DNA of 64,000 bases from Tieghemostelium lacteum (taxonomy: Eukaryota > Evosea > Eumycetozoa > Dictyosteliales > Raperosteliaceae), in the NCBI GenBank assembly GCA_001606155.1, contig LODT01000015.1, forward strand, positions 1-64,000, in the 5' to 3' direction. Below, in pieces: positions 33,140-43,415 of this stretch (its first letter is position 1; each line of letters opens with the position of its first letter). The notes under the pieces are model-generated. The model saw nothing but the letters and a program-made list of their open reading frames with translations, had not been told where the DNA came from and made no database searches. A program made the translations under genes and the position numbers.

Positions 33140-34746
33140 TTATTTATCATTTAAATCCTTCAAGTATTCTTTTATACCTTGTAAACCTTTTCTTTGAAGT
33201 TGTTTTGGAATTTTCCTTAGTATTGGATTTTTGGTTAAATTCAAATCTTGTAAAGTCATTTTATACATTGCAGATGGTAGACTGTCTATATTGTTGTTGG
33301 CTAATGAGATTTCATAGAGATGTTTTAATTGCACTATTGAGCTTGGAATCAGTGAAATTTGATTATCTGAGAGCTCCAATTTGGATAGTTTACAACATTG
33401 ATTAAGGTTTTCTGGTAGAGATTGGATTTTATTAAATCCCATTGAAATCTTATCAATAGAGGCTAGATTACAGAGTGATTGCATGGACTGGAATTTATTG
33501 GAATTTAAATAGATTTCAGAGAGTCTGATTAACTGGTTATCAGGTACCAGTGGTAAATCTTCTATAATGTTATTGTCAAGATAGAGAATGGTTAGGTTAC
33601 ATAGATAGTTGATTGATTTTGGAATTTCTTGAATTTGGTTATTACTGAGATTCAATAGTTGCAAATTAACTAGACTACCAAGATCCTCTGGAATTTTAGT
33701 GAGTTTATTCATTTGTAATTCTAGAGTTTCTAGAAATACCAATTGGTAAAGTTGTTCAGGTAGAGATTCTATAGAGTTACTAGACATATTCAAATGCTTT
33801 AAATGTCTCAACTGACCAATTTCTTTTGGAATCTCTGAAATTTTGTTATTGAATATCTCTAAGGTTTCTAGCTGTGAATGTGGATTTATAATATAACTAG
33901 GTACCATTGTCAAATGGTTATAAGAAATGGACAGAAATTTTAAATTAATTGGTAATAGTTCTAGTTGATCATCAGAAGGATAATTGGATATTGCGTTCCT
34001 GTCTAGAGCTAGTCTTTCAAGTTTTTCTAATTTAACAAGTGATGGAATCGATTTAAATTGATTTGAAGAGAGCATGAGTGATCTTAATGAATGTAGACTA
34101 CTGAATATATCCTTAGGAGATTCATGATCATATTCAATTTTGTTTTGTGACAAAATTAATTTATCTAATTTAACCAATTGTTGAAATTCATTTGAATTTA
34201 GTATTTCAATTTCATTTTGATAAAAATTCAATGTGACCAATGAATGAAATGTGTTATTGTAAATCCAACTAGGTATAGATTTATAACAATTCTGACTTAG
34301 ATCAATCTTTACTAATTCATTACAATGTTTTTGAATTTGAATACTCATTTGACTGTCTGATAGATTATTTAAATTTTTAAAACTATATTAGATATAGCAT
34401 AAGTCAGTAAATGATAATGTAACTGATGTTGTGTGATTAATTACCTCAAATCAATTTCATTATTACTTATAGTGATATCAGAAACTATATTTTCAGGTAC
34501 ATTTAGAGAAACCCTTTCATTAGTTTGTTTGAGTTGTGGTGAATTATTTATATCGATATTGGGTACAACTAAATCATTTTGACCAATTAAATTATTGGTA
34601 TTGTTAAGATTTGAAGTAATAGAGCTGGGTGGTTGGTCATTACTTTGTAATACTGATTTTGATCTACTCCTATTCAATGTAGGTGAATATATATTTGGCG
34701 TAACATAAGTAGAATTCGATCTTTTTCTACTATTTGTATTTCCCAT
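33140..34746 (-). CDS. Leucine-rich repeat protein with N-myristoylation-type start
   Basis: Two exons, 34746-34445 and 34382-33140, for about 514 residues. The start MGNTNSRKRS fits the N-myristoylation consensus (G2, S6) with following basic residues, so membrane attachment is likely. A disordered Ser/Asn/Thr segment follows to about residue 110. From there regular 23-residue LRRs run almost to the end (for example LRHLKHLNMSSNSIESLPEQ, LVNLQLLNLSNNQIQEIP). The layout is like dictyostelid LrrA and the Shoc2/Sur-8 group, whose members act as Ras/MAPK scaffolds. The last repeat is capped by LQGIKEYLKDL. The exact orthologue is not clear. Confidence 0.88.
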
Positions 34747-34988
34747 TACTATTCCTATGATTTTTAATATAATTGATATATTGGGAAAAAGAGATAAAAA
34801 ATATAAAAAAAAAAAAAAATAAGATTAGAGTGACTTGTTAGTGAAAAATATATTAATATTTCACACCCCACCCCACACTACCCACACACTAACAATCACA
34901 GAATACGTATTTTTAATGATTAATTAAAAATTGAGTTGATCTAATCGAAAAGAGACACCTCTTTTTATTTTATAATATTAATTTTGAT

Positions 34989-36513
34989 TTATAAAATATT
35001 TATATTATAATCTTTGAGATGAGATTGTACCAATAATTCAGGTGATTCATTAAATTTAATATTACTAAATAGAACTTTAGGTTGATAATATACCTCTCTA
35101 CCAAACTGTTTTTTACAAAATAGTTCACCATTGTTATTTCTGAGGAACATTTGTGTAATCTCTGGATTCTCTATAAAGGTATCATGTAAACCTGTGCAAG
35201 TATTGATAAATGTCATATCATTAGCAGTTGTAATACCACTACTCATTGACATGTTAGTCAATGAGTCATAGGATAGGAAATGAAAGTTTTGTGATGGTTG
35301 AATATTGGTATGAAATGCAATTTGTGGTGGACTACTGTTACTAGCTGACAGAGTTCTTATATCAAATGCTAATTCCAAATCCTTTTCTAACTGTGTTATC
35401 TTTGGTTTATGATTCAATAGTACCTTATTGAATTCCAAATGAATAGTTTGCTGTTTACTATAATGTGACTCTGTAAATAGTGCTATTGTCAATTCTGTAA
35501 AATATAAAATTAACAATTCAACACTTATCAAATCACTCTCTTTATCATCTGATCCAAATGGATGTTTAGATTGTTGTTGCTGTTGTTGTTGTGGTTGCTG
35601 ATGTGGTTGTGGAACTTGAAATGCATTATTTGGATGCTTATTTAATAAATTTATATATTCAGATGGTTTTATAAATACAGTTTGATGTGAGTTCTCAGGT
35701 AGATGATTGGGTGACATTGAATTCTTTCTCTTTATAGTTTCAACTCTATCAAATAGCAATTTAGTACTATTCAAATCCAAATTTGAATATAGCACTGTAT
35801 TTCTAAAAAATATAGCACCACCTAAATGATCAGGTGTAATAATACTGTCAATTAATTGTGTAGCCTGTATAAATATTCTCTGATGTCTATTGGGTAATGG
35901 TGTATAAGGTATTGGATTAAATGCTGACATTACATTCTGATTTAAATTTATAGTTAAAATCTCCATAATCTCATTAAGTTCTGCTTCAATTCTCTTTTTT
36001 TCTTTCTATATATGTATATATATATATTTATAAATAAAATTAGTTAAAAAAGTTTTGGGGTTTTGTGTAGAAGTAACTTACAATAATAAATTGAAAACCT
36101 TTAACATAAAAACATAATGAATTATAGATGTAGTTGAGATGGTGAAGGATAGTTGATGGTGGGAATTCATTTCCAGCACAAAGTACTAGATTATATTTAT
36201 CAACAGTCTTGAAGGCCAATGTCTTTTTTTCCAATGTAAGAAATTGTATTGGTTCTAATGTAAAATAATCTTTAGTTAGACCTGATATTGATATAATACC
36301 ACCACCAAATAGTGATTTAATCTCTTTGTTCATGGCAGCATCATCACCAATCAATTCAGGATAAAAATAGATGGATTTATCTGCTTGATCTGCTTCTTCA
36401 CGTTCTTCATAATCTTCAAAAATACAAAATAAGATATCACCATCTTTCAAGTATTGTAATGGTGAAAATCTATTTTCTTCCTCTTGTTGTTGTTGTTGTT
36501 TAGCTTTTGACAT
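34989..36513 (-). CDS. hps4: HPS4 homologue (BLOC-3 subunit)
   Basis: Two exons, 36513-36082 and 36005-34989, for about 482 residues. The amino end has the first longin domain with SIYFYPELIGDD, then GGIISISGL, VDKYNLVLCAGNEFP and YIYNSLCFYVKGF, lining up with human HPS4 (ICYFYP, LWVLGCAVELP, FFNFYNGP). Exon 2 has LGGAIFFRNTVLYSNL (HPS4 LAGCILYKGLIVSTQL) and FIKPSEYINLL. The end, FINTCTGLHDTFIENPEITQMF with FCKKQFGREVYYQP, matches the third longin-like region. HPS4 with HPS1 forms BLOC-3, a GEF for Rab32/38 in lysosome-related organelle traffic. The protein is shorter than human HPS4 because the middle linker is small. The alignment was made from memory. Confidence 0.72.
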
Positions 36514-36626
36514 TATTTGACTTAGATAGATATATAGTCTGCAAAAGTAAAAATTTAAAAAAAAACTGATTAATTTTATTTATTCATTTTTCTATTCCCT
36601 ATTTTTTCATATTATAGTATTGTAAA

Positions 36627-38051
36627 ATGATAAGATTTCCACTAATAATAATATTTCATATAATTGGTTTCCTTTTAAAAAATGAATGGTTACCAATTAG
36701 ATATAAACTCTTATTAGGGTTAATAAACTCGGATGTTTATAAAAATTTTAAAGATGATTTTGAAAGATTATCAATACAATGTGTAAATTTAGATGATACT
36801 GCAGCGGGAATTTTTAAAGATAAATATCTAAATAGAAAGATATCAAAAGTAGTTGCAAACCTACCATCAATTAAGTTATCATTTAAAAACAAACAAGATC
36901 TTTTGACTAGGTATAGAATATTATTCCCACATGTACACACATTAGTTTTTGCATGGGTAAATAAAAAAGGTGTAGTGGAAATACCAGTATTTCTACAGTG
37001 CTTTCCATCACTGAAAAAACTTCAACTTGATGCCTATTATAGGAATGGTGAAGTTATACATATGAATCAGTGGGCTGATTCAGTAAATTGGATACCACCA
37101 CAATTGGAATCCATAAATGTGATGATTTGTTACAATAATTCACAACAATTTATAATCAATTTTCTTCAACAGTTTCAGAATACACTAAAATCCATAAAAA
37201 TAAGGTACTTGAAATTTGAAGCTGAAACTGAAGTACAAAGTTTTCTAAATGACTACCATGCACCAAATTTAGAGAAACTTATAGTCTATCCTGTTTTTAA
37301 TAACATTTCATTCTATGGTAATCACATTGCCAATTTAAAGTCACTGTATGTACCAAGGTATATGCTAAATTATCTAATTGAAAATTGGTTGCATTTAGGT
37401 AAAATTGAAAAGCTTCATGTAGAGATTCCTATAGATTCCTTCCATTTATTGAATTCAATCTATGGGATACTAAACGAGAAGCCACATCTAAAACATTTAA
37501 TAATTCACCCAATATATTACACTATTCCTTCCTGCCCACAGAATTCAAAAGAATCATTAATAATTCCTAGTCAATTTATTATTCAATATTTAGTTAAATT
37601 GAATATAAGATATTTTAAAAAAGAAGATATTAGTAATTTTCTATTTTCCAGTACTTTTCCTTCTCTTAGATATCTCAGAGTACATTCAGAATTTGACAAT
37701 TTGGAGTCTATCACATTTTTTGAAAGACATAAACAATTGGTACAGATACATTTAAAAACTCCATATCATACCTTGGATACTGGTCCCAGTGAACAATTGT
37801 CAATTGCATTATCACAATTACCATCTTTGGTACACATTACATTATATTTATATTGCAATATTAAAATTAGCGATCTAATCCCCACCAAAATCTTAGTGTC
37901 ACTTCATAACTCTGAATCTCTAGATTTTATTGAAATTCAATTGGATAACACTACAATACTTCACCCATCACACCCATTTAAACTTATCAGTGGTAAAAAT
38001 AGAATACACAAATATTCAAGATTTGAAATTAATACTAATAATAATGATTAA
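36627..38051 (+). CDS. F-box-like/LRR (RNI-like) dictyostelid protein
   Basis: Intronless gene for 474 residues. The start MIRFPLIIIFHIIGFLLKNEW is the hydrophobic F-box-like block. Leucine-rich units follow (LKSLYVPRYML, FPSLRYLRVHSEF, LPSLVHITLYLY). The last 60 coding bases and the following 30 bases are repeated about 470 bases downstream. A decayed relative of its carboxyl region can be recognised at 55932-56136. Function unknown; recognition or scaffold role inferred. Confidence 0.78.
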   Translation: MIRFPLIIIFHIIGFLLKNEWLPIRYKLLLGLINSDVYKNFKDDFERLSIQCVNLDDTAAGIFKDKYLNRKISKVVANLPSIKLSFKNKQDLLTRYRILFPHVHTLVFAWVNKKGVVEIPVFLQCFPSLKKLQLDAYYRNGEVIHMNQWADSVNWIPPQLESINVMICYNNSQQFIINFLQQFQNTLKSIKIRYLKFEAETEVQSFLNDYHAPNLEKLIVYPVFNNISFYGNHIANLKSLYVPRYMLNYLIENWLHLGKIEKLHVEIPIDSFHLLNSIYGILNEKPHLKHLIIHPIYYTIPSCPQNSKESLIIPSQFIIQYLVKLNIRYFKKEDISNFLFSSTFPSLRYLRVHSEFDNLESITFFERHKQLVQIHLKTPYHTLDTGPSEQLSIALSQLPSLVHITLYLYCNIKISDLIPTKILVSLHNSESLDFIEIQLDNTTILHPSHPFKLISGKNRIHKYSRFEINTNNND

Positions 38052-38083
38052 AAAAAAGGTTAGTTATTTTAAAAAACTGTTAA
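37994..38083 (+). repeat. Direct repeat, copy 1 (end of LRR gene)
   Basis: A 90-base segment spanning the last codons and early 3' UTR of the LRR gene. It recurs at 38463-38548 with one clear substitution and a few bases of length difference. Confidence 0.95.
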
Positions 38084-38105
38084 TATAGTATAATTTAAGA
38101 AGATT

Positions 38106-38220
38106 TTAAATTTCCTCTAAACCAGCAAAGAACAGGAAAGGCATATTACCAAGATGTACATCATCATTGTCCAGGAATAATGCCTCCTTTCTTTTAAACA
38201 CCTTATACTTTCCAAAATAA
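38106..38220 (-). pseudogene. Exon-like fragment of unidentified gene
   Basis: On the minus strand a 38-codon open run ends in TAA at 38106. It reads like the carboxyl end of a real protein, with mixed composition unlike the surroundings: KEALFLDNDDVHLGNM followed by PFLFFAGLEEI. It sits between the two direct repeats and has no partner exons nearby that I can see. I infer a captured or relic terminal exon; the parent gene is not recognised. Confidence 0.4.
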
Positions 38221-38307
38221 AATTACCACATATCATATTTTTATTTTTATTTTTTTAATTAACATAGAAATAATAATATGGAAACAAAGATTTAGACCCA
38301 AATGATA

Positions 38308-38345
38308 TTGGAAAATATTATTATTTATATAATAATATTTTCCAA
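38308..38345. repeat. Perfect 16-bp inverted repeat (hairpin)
   Basis: Two 16-base arms, TTGGAAAATATTATTA and its exact complement, separated by six bases. It lies in the centre of the segment bounded by the 86-90 bp direct repeats. It could be a terminator-like hairpin or part of a small mobile element. Confidence 0.9.
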
Positions 38346-38462
38346 CATCTAGAACATTAGATAATAAGGACATAATTCAAAATATCTTCCATGATACCCT
38401 CAAAGACTTCTTTTTTCATTTGCGAAGGCCAATAATAAATGAAATTGTGAAAAGGGATATGA

Positions 38463-38548
38463 TAAAAATAGAATACACAAATATTCAAGATTTGAAATTA
38501 ATACTAATAATGATAAAAAAAAGGTTGGTTATTTTAAAAAACTGTTAA
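38463..38548 (+). repeat. Direct repeat, copy 2
   Basis: 86-base copy of 37994-38083, in the same orientation. The sequence just before it does not continue the LRR coding region, so only this short part was duplicated or retained. Confidence 0.95.
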
Positions 38549-38663
38549 ATAAATAATATTATTTGGTCAGACAAATAAAAAAAAATATTATATTTTTATT
38601 ATTATAAATATATATATTATAGAATTTGTAATATTACTAAATTGTAGAGTTTAAAATTGTGTA

Positions 38664-38685
38664 GGGAATGGGAAGGGGAAGGGGG
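38664..38685 (+). other. Potential G-quadruplex motif
   Basis: Four runs of G (3, 3, 4 and 5 bases) with loops of two or three bases, in otherwise very AT-rich DNA. It lies 28 bases beyond the stop codon of the RING/B-box-lipid kinase gene, on the strand opposite to its transcript, which would therefore carry a C-rich copy in the 3' UTR. Confidence 0.75.
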
Positions 38686-38687
38686 AG

Positions 38688-38703
38688 ATCAATTCGAATT
38701 GAT
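38688..38703. repeat. Perfect 16-bp palindrome
   Basis: ATCAATTCGAATTGAT, directly next to the G-rich tract and ten bases before the stop codon of the kinase gene. It may be a protein-binding site or chance. Confidence 0.8.
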
Positions 38704-38712
38704 TGGTAAAAT

Positions 38713-41271
38713 TTAAACAATAACTCTAATGGATCTAGGTAACATTTCACAAACAAATGGAGTTGTACCTTTTAATTCACCATCGATATCAATAATTTCC
38801 TCCTCAATATCATCTTTTAATTTTGAAAGAATAGTATTGGAACCACATTGGTCACCTTTAAAGATTTCTAAATGAGATAGAGACTTATCAGAATGAACTT
38901 CATCGTCACCAGATGCCTTGGAAATTCTCTTCTTTTCCTTTTTCATAAGTTTCTTTCTCTCCTTGTCCTTTTTGAATGGAGTAATAGAGAATCTCTTAAC
39001 TTGTTTATAAATTACATAATCCAATTCAGTATGAGTACCATCATAGATCTTTGCAAAGATGCTCATGAGATCAATTGTCTTTTGAGATTTGATAAGAATC
39101 AAATCGATAAGACCATCATTAAGTTTAGCTTTTGGTGCCATTTTCATACCTTTAGCAGCACCTTGAATGTTATTAATAATACCAAGACAGAATTCATCTT
39201 CAATTGCATGATTGACACCATCTGCATCTTCATACTCGATTCTTGCTAGAATTTTCTCACCTTTGAACATTTCTAATAATGCAGCGGTTGTGTAACGTAC
39301 TGCTTTACCCATCCAACGAAGTTTCTCAGCACGGATATTAATTCGACTTCCTAGACCCCAATGCAAGGAATTGAAACTGTAGATTACCTCTGGATGAACG
39401 TGGGTATCTTCTTCTAAAGACTCTGGGTTTAGAGTCTGACCAAATTGCATTAGAGTATCGGGTCTAACACCTTTCTTTGCTTCCTCTAGATAGAGTGTAC
39501 CTGCACTCTGACTTTGAGTCAACATTGCCTTGTCTACGTTAATTAACTGACCGTATTTCTCATTGATTTGGTTGTACTGTTCAGTTTTTTTGGCACATTC
39601 TTGTGTGATCTTTTCTTTTGTCAAAACAGTAACACGTGCGATATCAATTGGAGTTGTGATACCCATGAGAATTCTCTTGCAAATGTATTTGATATTGAGT
39701 TTACCTTGGAGTTCTAGAACGAAACTATTACCAGTACCAGCAGGTAGACATGCCAACACAAATTTATTTCTGGAATCAGCATCTCTTTTCATTATACCAT
39801 TGACGGCTTCATGAATGGTACCATCACCACCAATCATACATACAACATCTACATTGGTAACATCCAAAGTTCTGCAGATATCCTCAGCATGGTTCTTGTA
39901 TTCAGTTGGAATAATGTTAACAGCCACATGGTGCTCTTCAAAGAACTTTTTAGCTTGATTCATAATCTTCTCACCAATCTTGGAACCAGAGAATGGGTTA
40001 TAGACCAATGTTATATTCTTGATTGTAATTTTTTGAACTTGTGGGTTGGCGAAAGATCCATGTTGGATAGTGGAGATGTCAGCATTGACAAGGTCATCGA
40101 GGCTTCCGTTACTTGTAGTTGAACCTAATGTAATCTGTTCATCATCAGAGTAGTCAGAGTCATCTTTGGCGTGGAGAGAGATGGTGGATGGTTGGTGTTT
40201 AAGCTCCATTGTAGATCTCTTGTCTTTAGTTGATAGGATAGAATCAGATTCGTTGGATTTGAATAGACCTGATTTTCTCTTTTGTTGTTTGGTAGCTGCT
40301 ATAGTTGGAGTATTCGGAGCTGATAGAGCTTGAGTGGTGTTCATAGTGAGATTACCTTGTGATGGCTGAGATGTAAGGTTACTAACCATAGAAACCTTAA
40401 TCATTCTATTCATTCTCTCTTGAATAGTGGTGTTGGAATGATATTTCAAATCGACCTTACGGAATTTAACAATTTCCAATGGAGACAGTTTAGCAGAGGT
40501 TACAATCTCTTGGAGTTTAGATGCATGATAGTTTTGCAAAACTACAAAGTATTTATGTTCTCTAAACAGTTCATCGGCAGTCAATTTCAAATAGTCATTG
40601 GTGTTAATGTCATCAATGGTCATAGATAGTTTGTTTTTATGTTCGTCCAACAATTGCATATTCTTTTCAAAGAGTTCCAAGTTGGTGTCATAGTAGGATT
40701 TGAGTTGTCTTTTGACTTCAAATTCTCTGTTTTCTAGAAACTCTCTGAGACTCTTAAATAGCAATTCAGTCTCCACAATTTGACTGTCGTATGACTCTTG
40801 AATGGACTTGAAATCTGATTCCAAAAGGAACAATTGATTGGATTTTATAGCTCTGGCACCTTCTAGTTCCTCTACAGATCTCAATAGATCATTATAACAT
40901 TTCTGGAATTGATCACGATTGATATCAATGAGTTTATGTTCGGCATGTGTGGTTTTGGAACATTCTTGACATATAGGTTGGTGACATGTCTCACAGTACA
41001 ATGATAATCTAATGTGTTTATGTGTAAGACATTTATGTGTGTCTTTTAATTGTTCTTCTTTATAGGTATCTACTAGTTTCTTTATATTGAGCTGTAATTT
41101 ATATCCACCAACTTGTTCCTTACATAATGGACATTCAAATTCTTTTACTCCTTCTATTTTAGCTTTATTTATACAACTGAGACATACTGAGTCACCACAT
41201 GACAATGAATATGGTTCATCATAAACCTCATTACATGCTTGACATAATACAAAATCCTTATTTATATCCAT
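38713..41271 (-). CDS. RING/B-box/coiled-coil protein fused to sphingosine-kinase-like lipid kinase
   Basis: Intronless gene for 852 residues. The amino end is TRIM-like: a RING-type finger (C10, C13, C25, C30, C33, C47, C50, with D27 where His is usual), a B-box (CLTHKHIRLSLYCETC, CQEC, then HAEH) and a long coiled coil to about residue 270. After a disordered Ser/Thr linker comes a diacylglycerol/sphingosine kinase catalytic domain from about residue 415: LVYNPFSGSK, then the nucleotide site MIGGDGTIHEAVNG and LPAGTGNSF. The substrate-side half continues with LGSRINIRAEKLRWMG and LNDGLIDLILI. So one chain could combine ubiquitin-ligase-like or scaffold functions with phosphorylation of sphingosine or a related lipid. 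Catalytic residues look intact. Whether the RING binds E2 with Asp in place of His is open. Confidence 0.88.
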   Translation of the reverse strand: MDINKDFVLCQACNEVYDEPYSLSCGDSVCLSCINKAKIEGVKEFECPLCKEQVGGYKLQLNIKKLVDTYKEEQLKDTHKCLTHKHIRLSLYCETCHQPICQECSKTTHAEHKLIDINRDQFQKCYNDLLRSVEELEGARAIKSNQLFLLESDFKSIQESYDSQIVETELLFKSLREFLENREFEVKRQLKSYYDTNLELFEKNMQLLDEHKNKLSMTIDDINTNDYLKLTADELFREHKYFVVLQNYHASKLQEIVTSAKLSPLEIVKFRKVDLKYHSNTTIQERMNRMIKVSMVSNLTSQPSQGNLTMNTTQALSAPNTPTIAATKQQKRKSGLFKSNESDSILSTKDKRSTMELKHQPSTISLHAKDDSDYSDDEQITLGSTTSNGSLDDLVNADISTIQHGSFANPQVQKITIKNITLVYNPFSGSKIGEKIMNQAKKFFEEHHVAVNIIPTEYKNHAEDICRTLDVTNVDVVCMIGGDGTIHEAVNGIMKRDADSRNKFVLACLPAGTGNSFVLELQGKLNIKYICKRILMGITTPIDIARVTVLTKEKITQECAKKTEQYNQINEKYGQLINVDKAMLTQSQSAGTLYLEEAKKGVRPDTLMQFGQTLNPESLEEDTHVHPEVIYSFNSLHWGLGSRINIRAEKLRWMGKAVRYTTAALLEMFKGEKILARIEYEDADGVNHAIEDEFCLGIINNIQGAAKGMKMAPKAKLNDGLIDLILIKSQKTIDLMSIFAKIYDGTHTELDYVIYKQVKRFSITPFKKDKERKKLMKKEKKRISKASGDDEVHSDKSLSHLEIFKGDQCGSNTILSKLKDDIEEEIIDIDGELKGTTPFVCEMLPRSIRVIV

Positions 41272-41746
41272 CGTTGTTGTTCTTCTCCAGATTTATATTA
41301 ATTATTGACTAAAAATATATATTTTCAAAAAATTAATTTGAGGGGGTTGGTTGGGTGGACAGTGAAAACTTGTGTATATAAATCAAAAAAAAAAAAAAAA
41401 AAAGTTATAAATAACTGATATCGACAATGGGTTGTTATTTAATTATGATTGATTTGAAATGTTTGAATTTTTTTTTTTTTTATAAAAAGAAATCTATAGT
41501 GCTTTACATTCTGCTCTCGGAAATGGAATCAACTCGCCATCACTCGAATCATTTAACTTTTTGACCACCCAAAAAAAAAAAAAAAATTATTATTAAATGT
41601 TCAATACACATTTGTGATGCATTTCTTACAATTCCGGAAAGAAATCGAATTTAATCACGATCATGAAATGGAATTTGAAATCAATGGAATGGATATGAGA
41701 ATAAAAATAAATTTTATTTTTAGAAGGAAGAATGAACGCCTTTTCA
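41272..41746. other. Intergenic region, no gene seen
   Basis: 475 bases between two minus-strand genes, with several A/T tracts and a G-rich patch at 41340-41358. No coding frame recognised. Confidence 0.5.
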
Positions 41747-43276
41747 TTACCTATTTTGTTTAGTGAATAGAATTTGAATTACTGATTGAAGCTCTTCTTT
41801 GTGTTTATCATAATAGGTTTTATATACAGACAGTGTAATGAGTGATGTGGGTAGATAGAGATACTCTTGGTTGAATGAATAACCAAGTTTAAGTTCTCTA
41901 ATGGAATTTGGAAGAATATCAGGTCCTAAAGGTTGGTTGAAACAGTATCCAAAGTGTAGTACCTCTAGATTAGGTGGTAAAGACCCAGGTCTCAATTCAT
42001 AGTTATAATAGTCACCTAAAATCAGTGTCTTTAGACACTGTGCAAGGGAGTTGGGCTCTAGATATTGATTGAATCTGTACCCTAGTCTAAGGTCTAATAA
42101 GTTATCCGTTGGCAGAATTCCATTGGGTATAGCCTGATTAAAGTTTTCACCAAACTCTATATACTCCAAAGTCTGTGGAAGCACATTTGGACGTATAGGG
42201 GAACTAAAGTTTTTACCAAATTTAAGTCTTCTTAAATTAGGTGGAAGTGCACCTGGGACTAGTACGATATTGCTTCTAGGCCCTAGATCAAGTTCCAGTA
42301 AACTCTCTGGTAAATGTCCAGGTTTAATATCAGTAGTTAGACTACCTAATATCAGGTACTTTAATTGTTGTGGTAGAGTACCTTTTTCAATTTGTTGTGA
42401 ATAGGTTTCAGAGAATCTAAGGTACTCCAGTGTTCGTGGTAAAACTCCAGGTTCAATTCTAAATCTATAATCTTTACCCAAATCCAAGTATGTCAAATAG
42501 GGAGGAAATTCTTTAAGTTTGCAATTGCTATAGTTACCAAAAACCAGTTTTCTAAAACAATTTGGAAATACATTCACATCTAATGGTCTGTTGAAATAGG
42601 GACCTAGATTCAAAGTCTCCAAAGACTTTGGTAGAATAGGAAGATCATCAAAAAACTTTATACCCAAATCCAGAGATTTTACAGAACTTGGTATATGTAA
42701 ATCATCAATAGGATGATTGATATTATTGGTGAATTTCAATTCCTCTAAATTATCAGGTAGATAAGGTGGTTGAGTAAACTGTTGAGAAAATCCAATGCAA
42801 AGAGACTTTACAGACAGAGGTATCAGACCTTTCTCAATAGGAACTTTTGAGTTATATTTTAAGTCCAGTATCTGAACGGTATCTGGAATGGCTCCAGGCA
42901 ACAGTTCAAAACTGCTCATAATCTTTAGTGATTTTACTTGTCTGTTTAATATCTCATCTTCTGCAATGGGTTCCATGAAAAAGTACAAAAATCTCCAATG
43001 AAGAATATTATATCTCTTTAGTTGATTTCTAATTTGTCTGTACGTGTATTCTCTAGTTGATGTTATAGATTTGAATTTTAATGGAATTGGGCAATCATTC
43101 CCATCATCACCTTTTTCTTCAATCCATTTAACTAAATATTCAACAGGAAAGGTTTTATATCTGATACTATTTTTATATGCATAGGTTTGCTTATTCACTG
43201 ATAGTAGATTTATAATATCACAATCATTTTCTAAAAATGTTATTATTGATGTTATTAAAAAGAAATCAATAGACAT
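41747..43276 (-). CDS. FNIP repeat-containing protein
   Basis: Intronless gene for 509 residues. After an F-box-like amino end (SIITFLENDCDIINLLSVNKQ) come about twelve repeats of roughly 22 residues with the FNIP pattern, for example LPQTLEYIEFGENFNQAIPN and LPPNLEVLHFGYCFNQPLGP. FNIP repeats are a leucine-rich-repeat variant greatly expanded in dictyostelids and also found in giant viruses. The protein likely folds as a solenoid for protein recognition. No enzyme domain is attached here, unlike FNIP proteins with kinases. Function of individual members is unknown. Confidence 0.93.
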   Translation of the reverse strand: MSIDFFLITSIITFLENDCDIINLLSVNKQTYAYKNSIRYKTFPVEYLVKWIEEKGDDGNDCPIPLKFKSITSTREYTYRQIRNQLKRYNILHWRFLYFFMEPIAEDEILNRQVKSLKIMSSFELLPGAIPDTVQILDLKYNSKVPIEKGLIPLSVKSLCIGFSQQFTQPPYLPDNLEELKFTNNINHPIDDLHIPSSVKSLDLGIKFFDDLPILPKSLETLNLGPYFNRPLDVNVFPNCFRKLVFGNYSNCKLKEFPPYLTYLDLGKDYRFRIEPGVLPRTLEYLRFSETYSQQIEKGTLPQQLKYLILGSLTTDIKPGHLPESLLELDLGPRSNIVLVPGALPPNLRRLKFGKNFSSPIRPNVLPQTLEYIEFGENFNQAIPNGILPTDNLLDLRLGYRFNQYLEPNSLAQCLKTLILGDYYNYELRPGSLPPNLEVLHFGYCFNQPLGPDILPNSIRELKLGYSFNQEYLYLPTSLITLSVYKTYYDKHKEELQSVIQILFTKQNR

Positions 43277-43415
43277 AATTATGTTTGTATGTTAAATGAA
43301 ATCTAGATTTTTTTTTATAAGTTTTGTTAGGTTTGATTTTTACATTTTTTTGATTTACATAAAAAATCTTTGAAATGATTTGGTAAATTAGAAATAAAAA
43401 AGAAGTAACAAACCC

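Noticed and set aside
34861-34895. C-rich CACCCCACCCCACACTACCC stretch as an i-motif or ncRNA upstream element
   Set aside because: Only three C runs of sufficient length and no match to the dictyostelid DUSE pattern.
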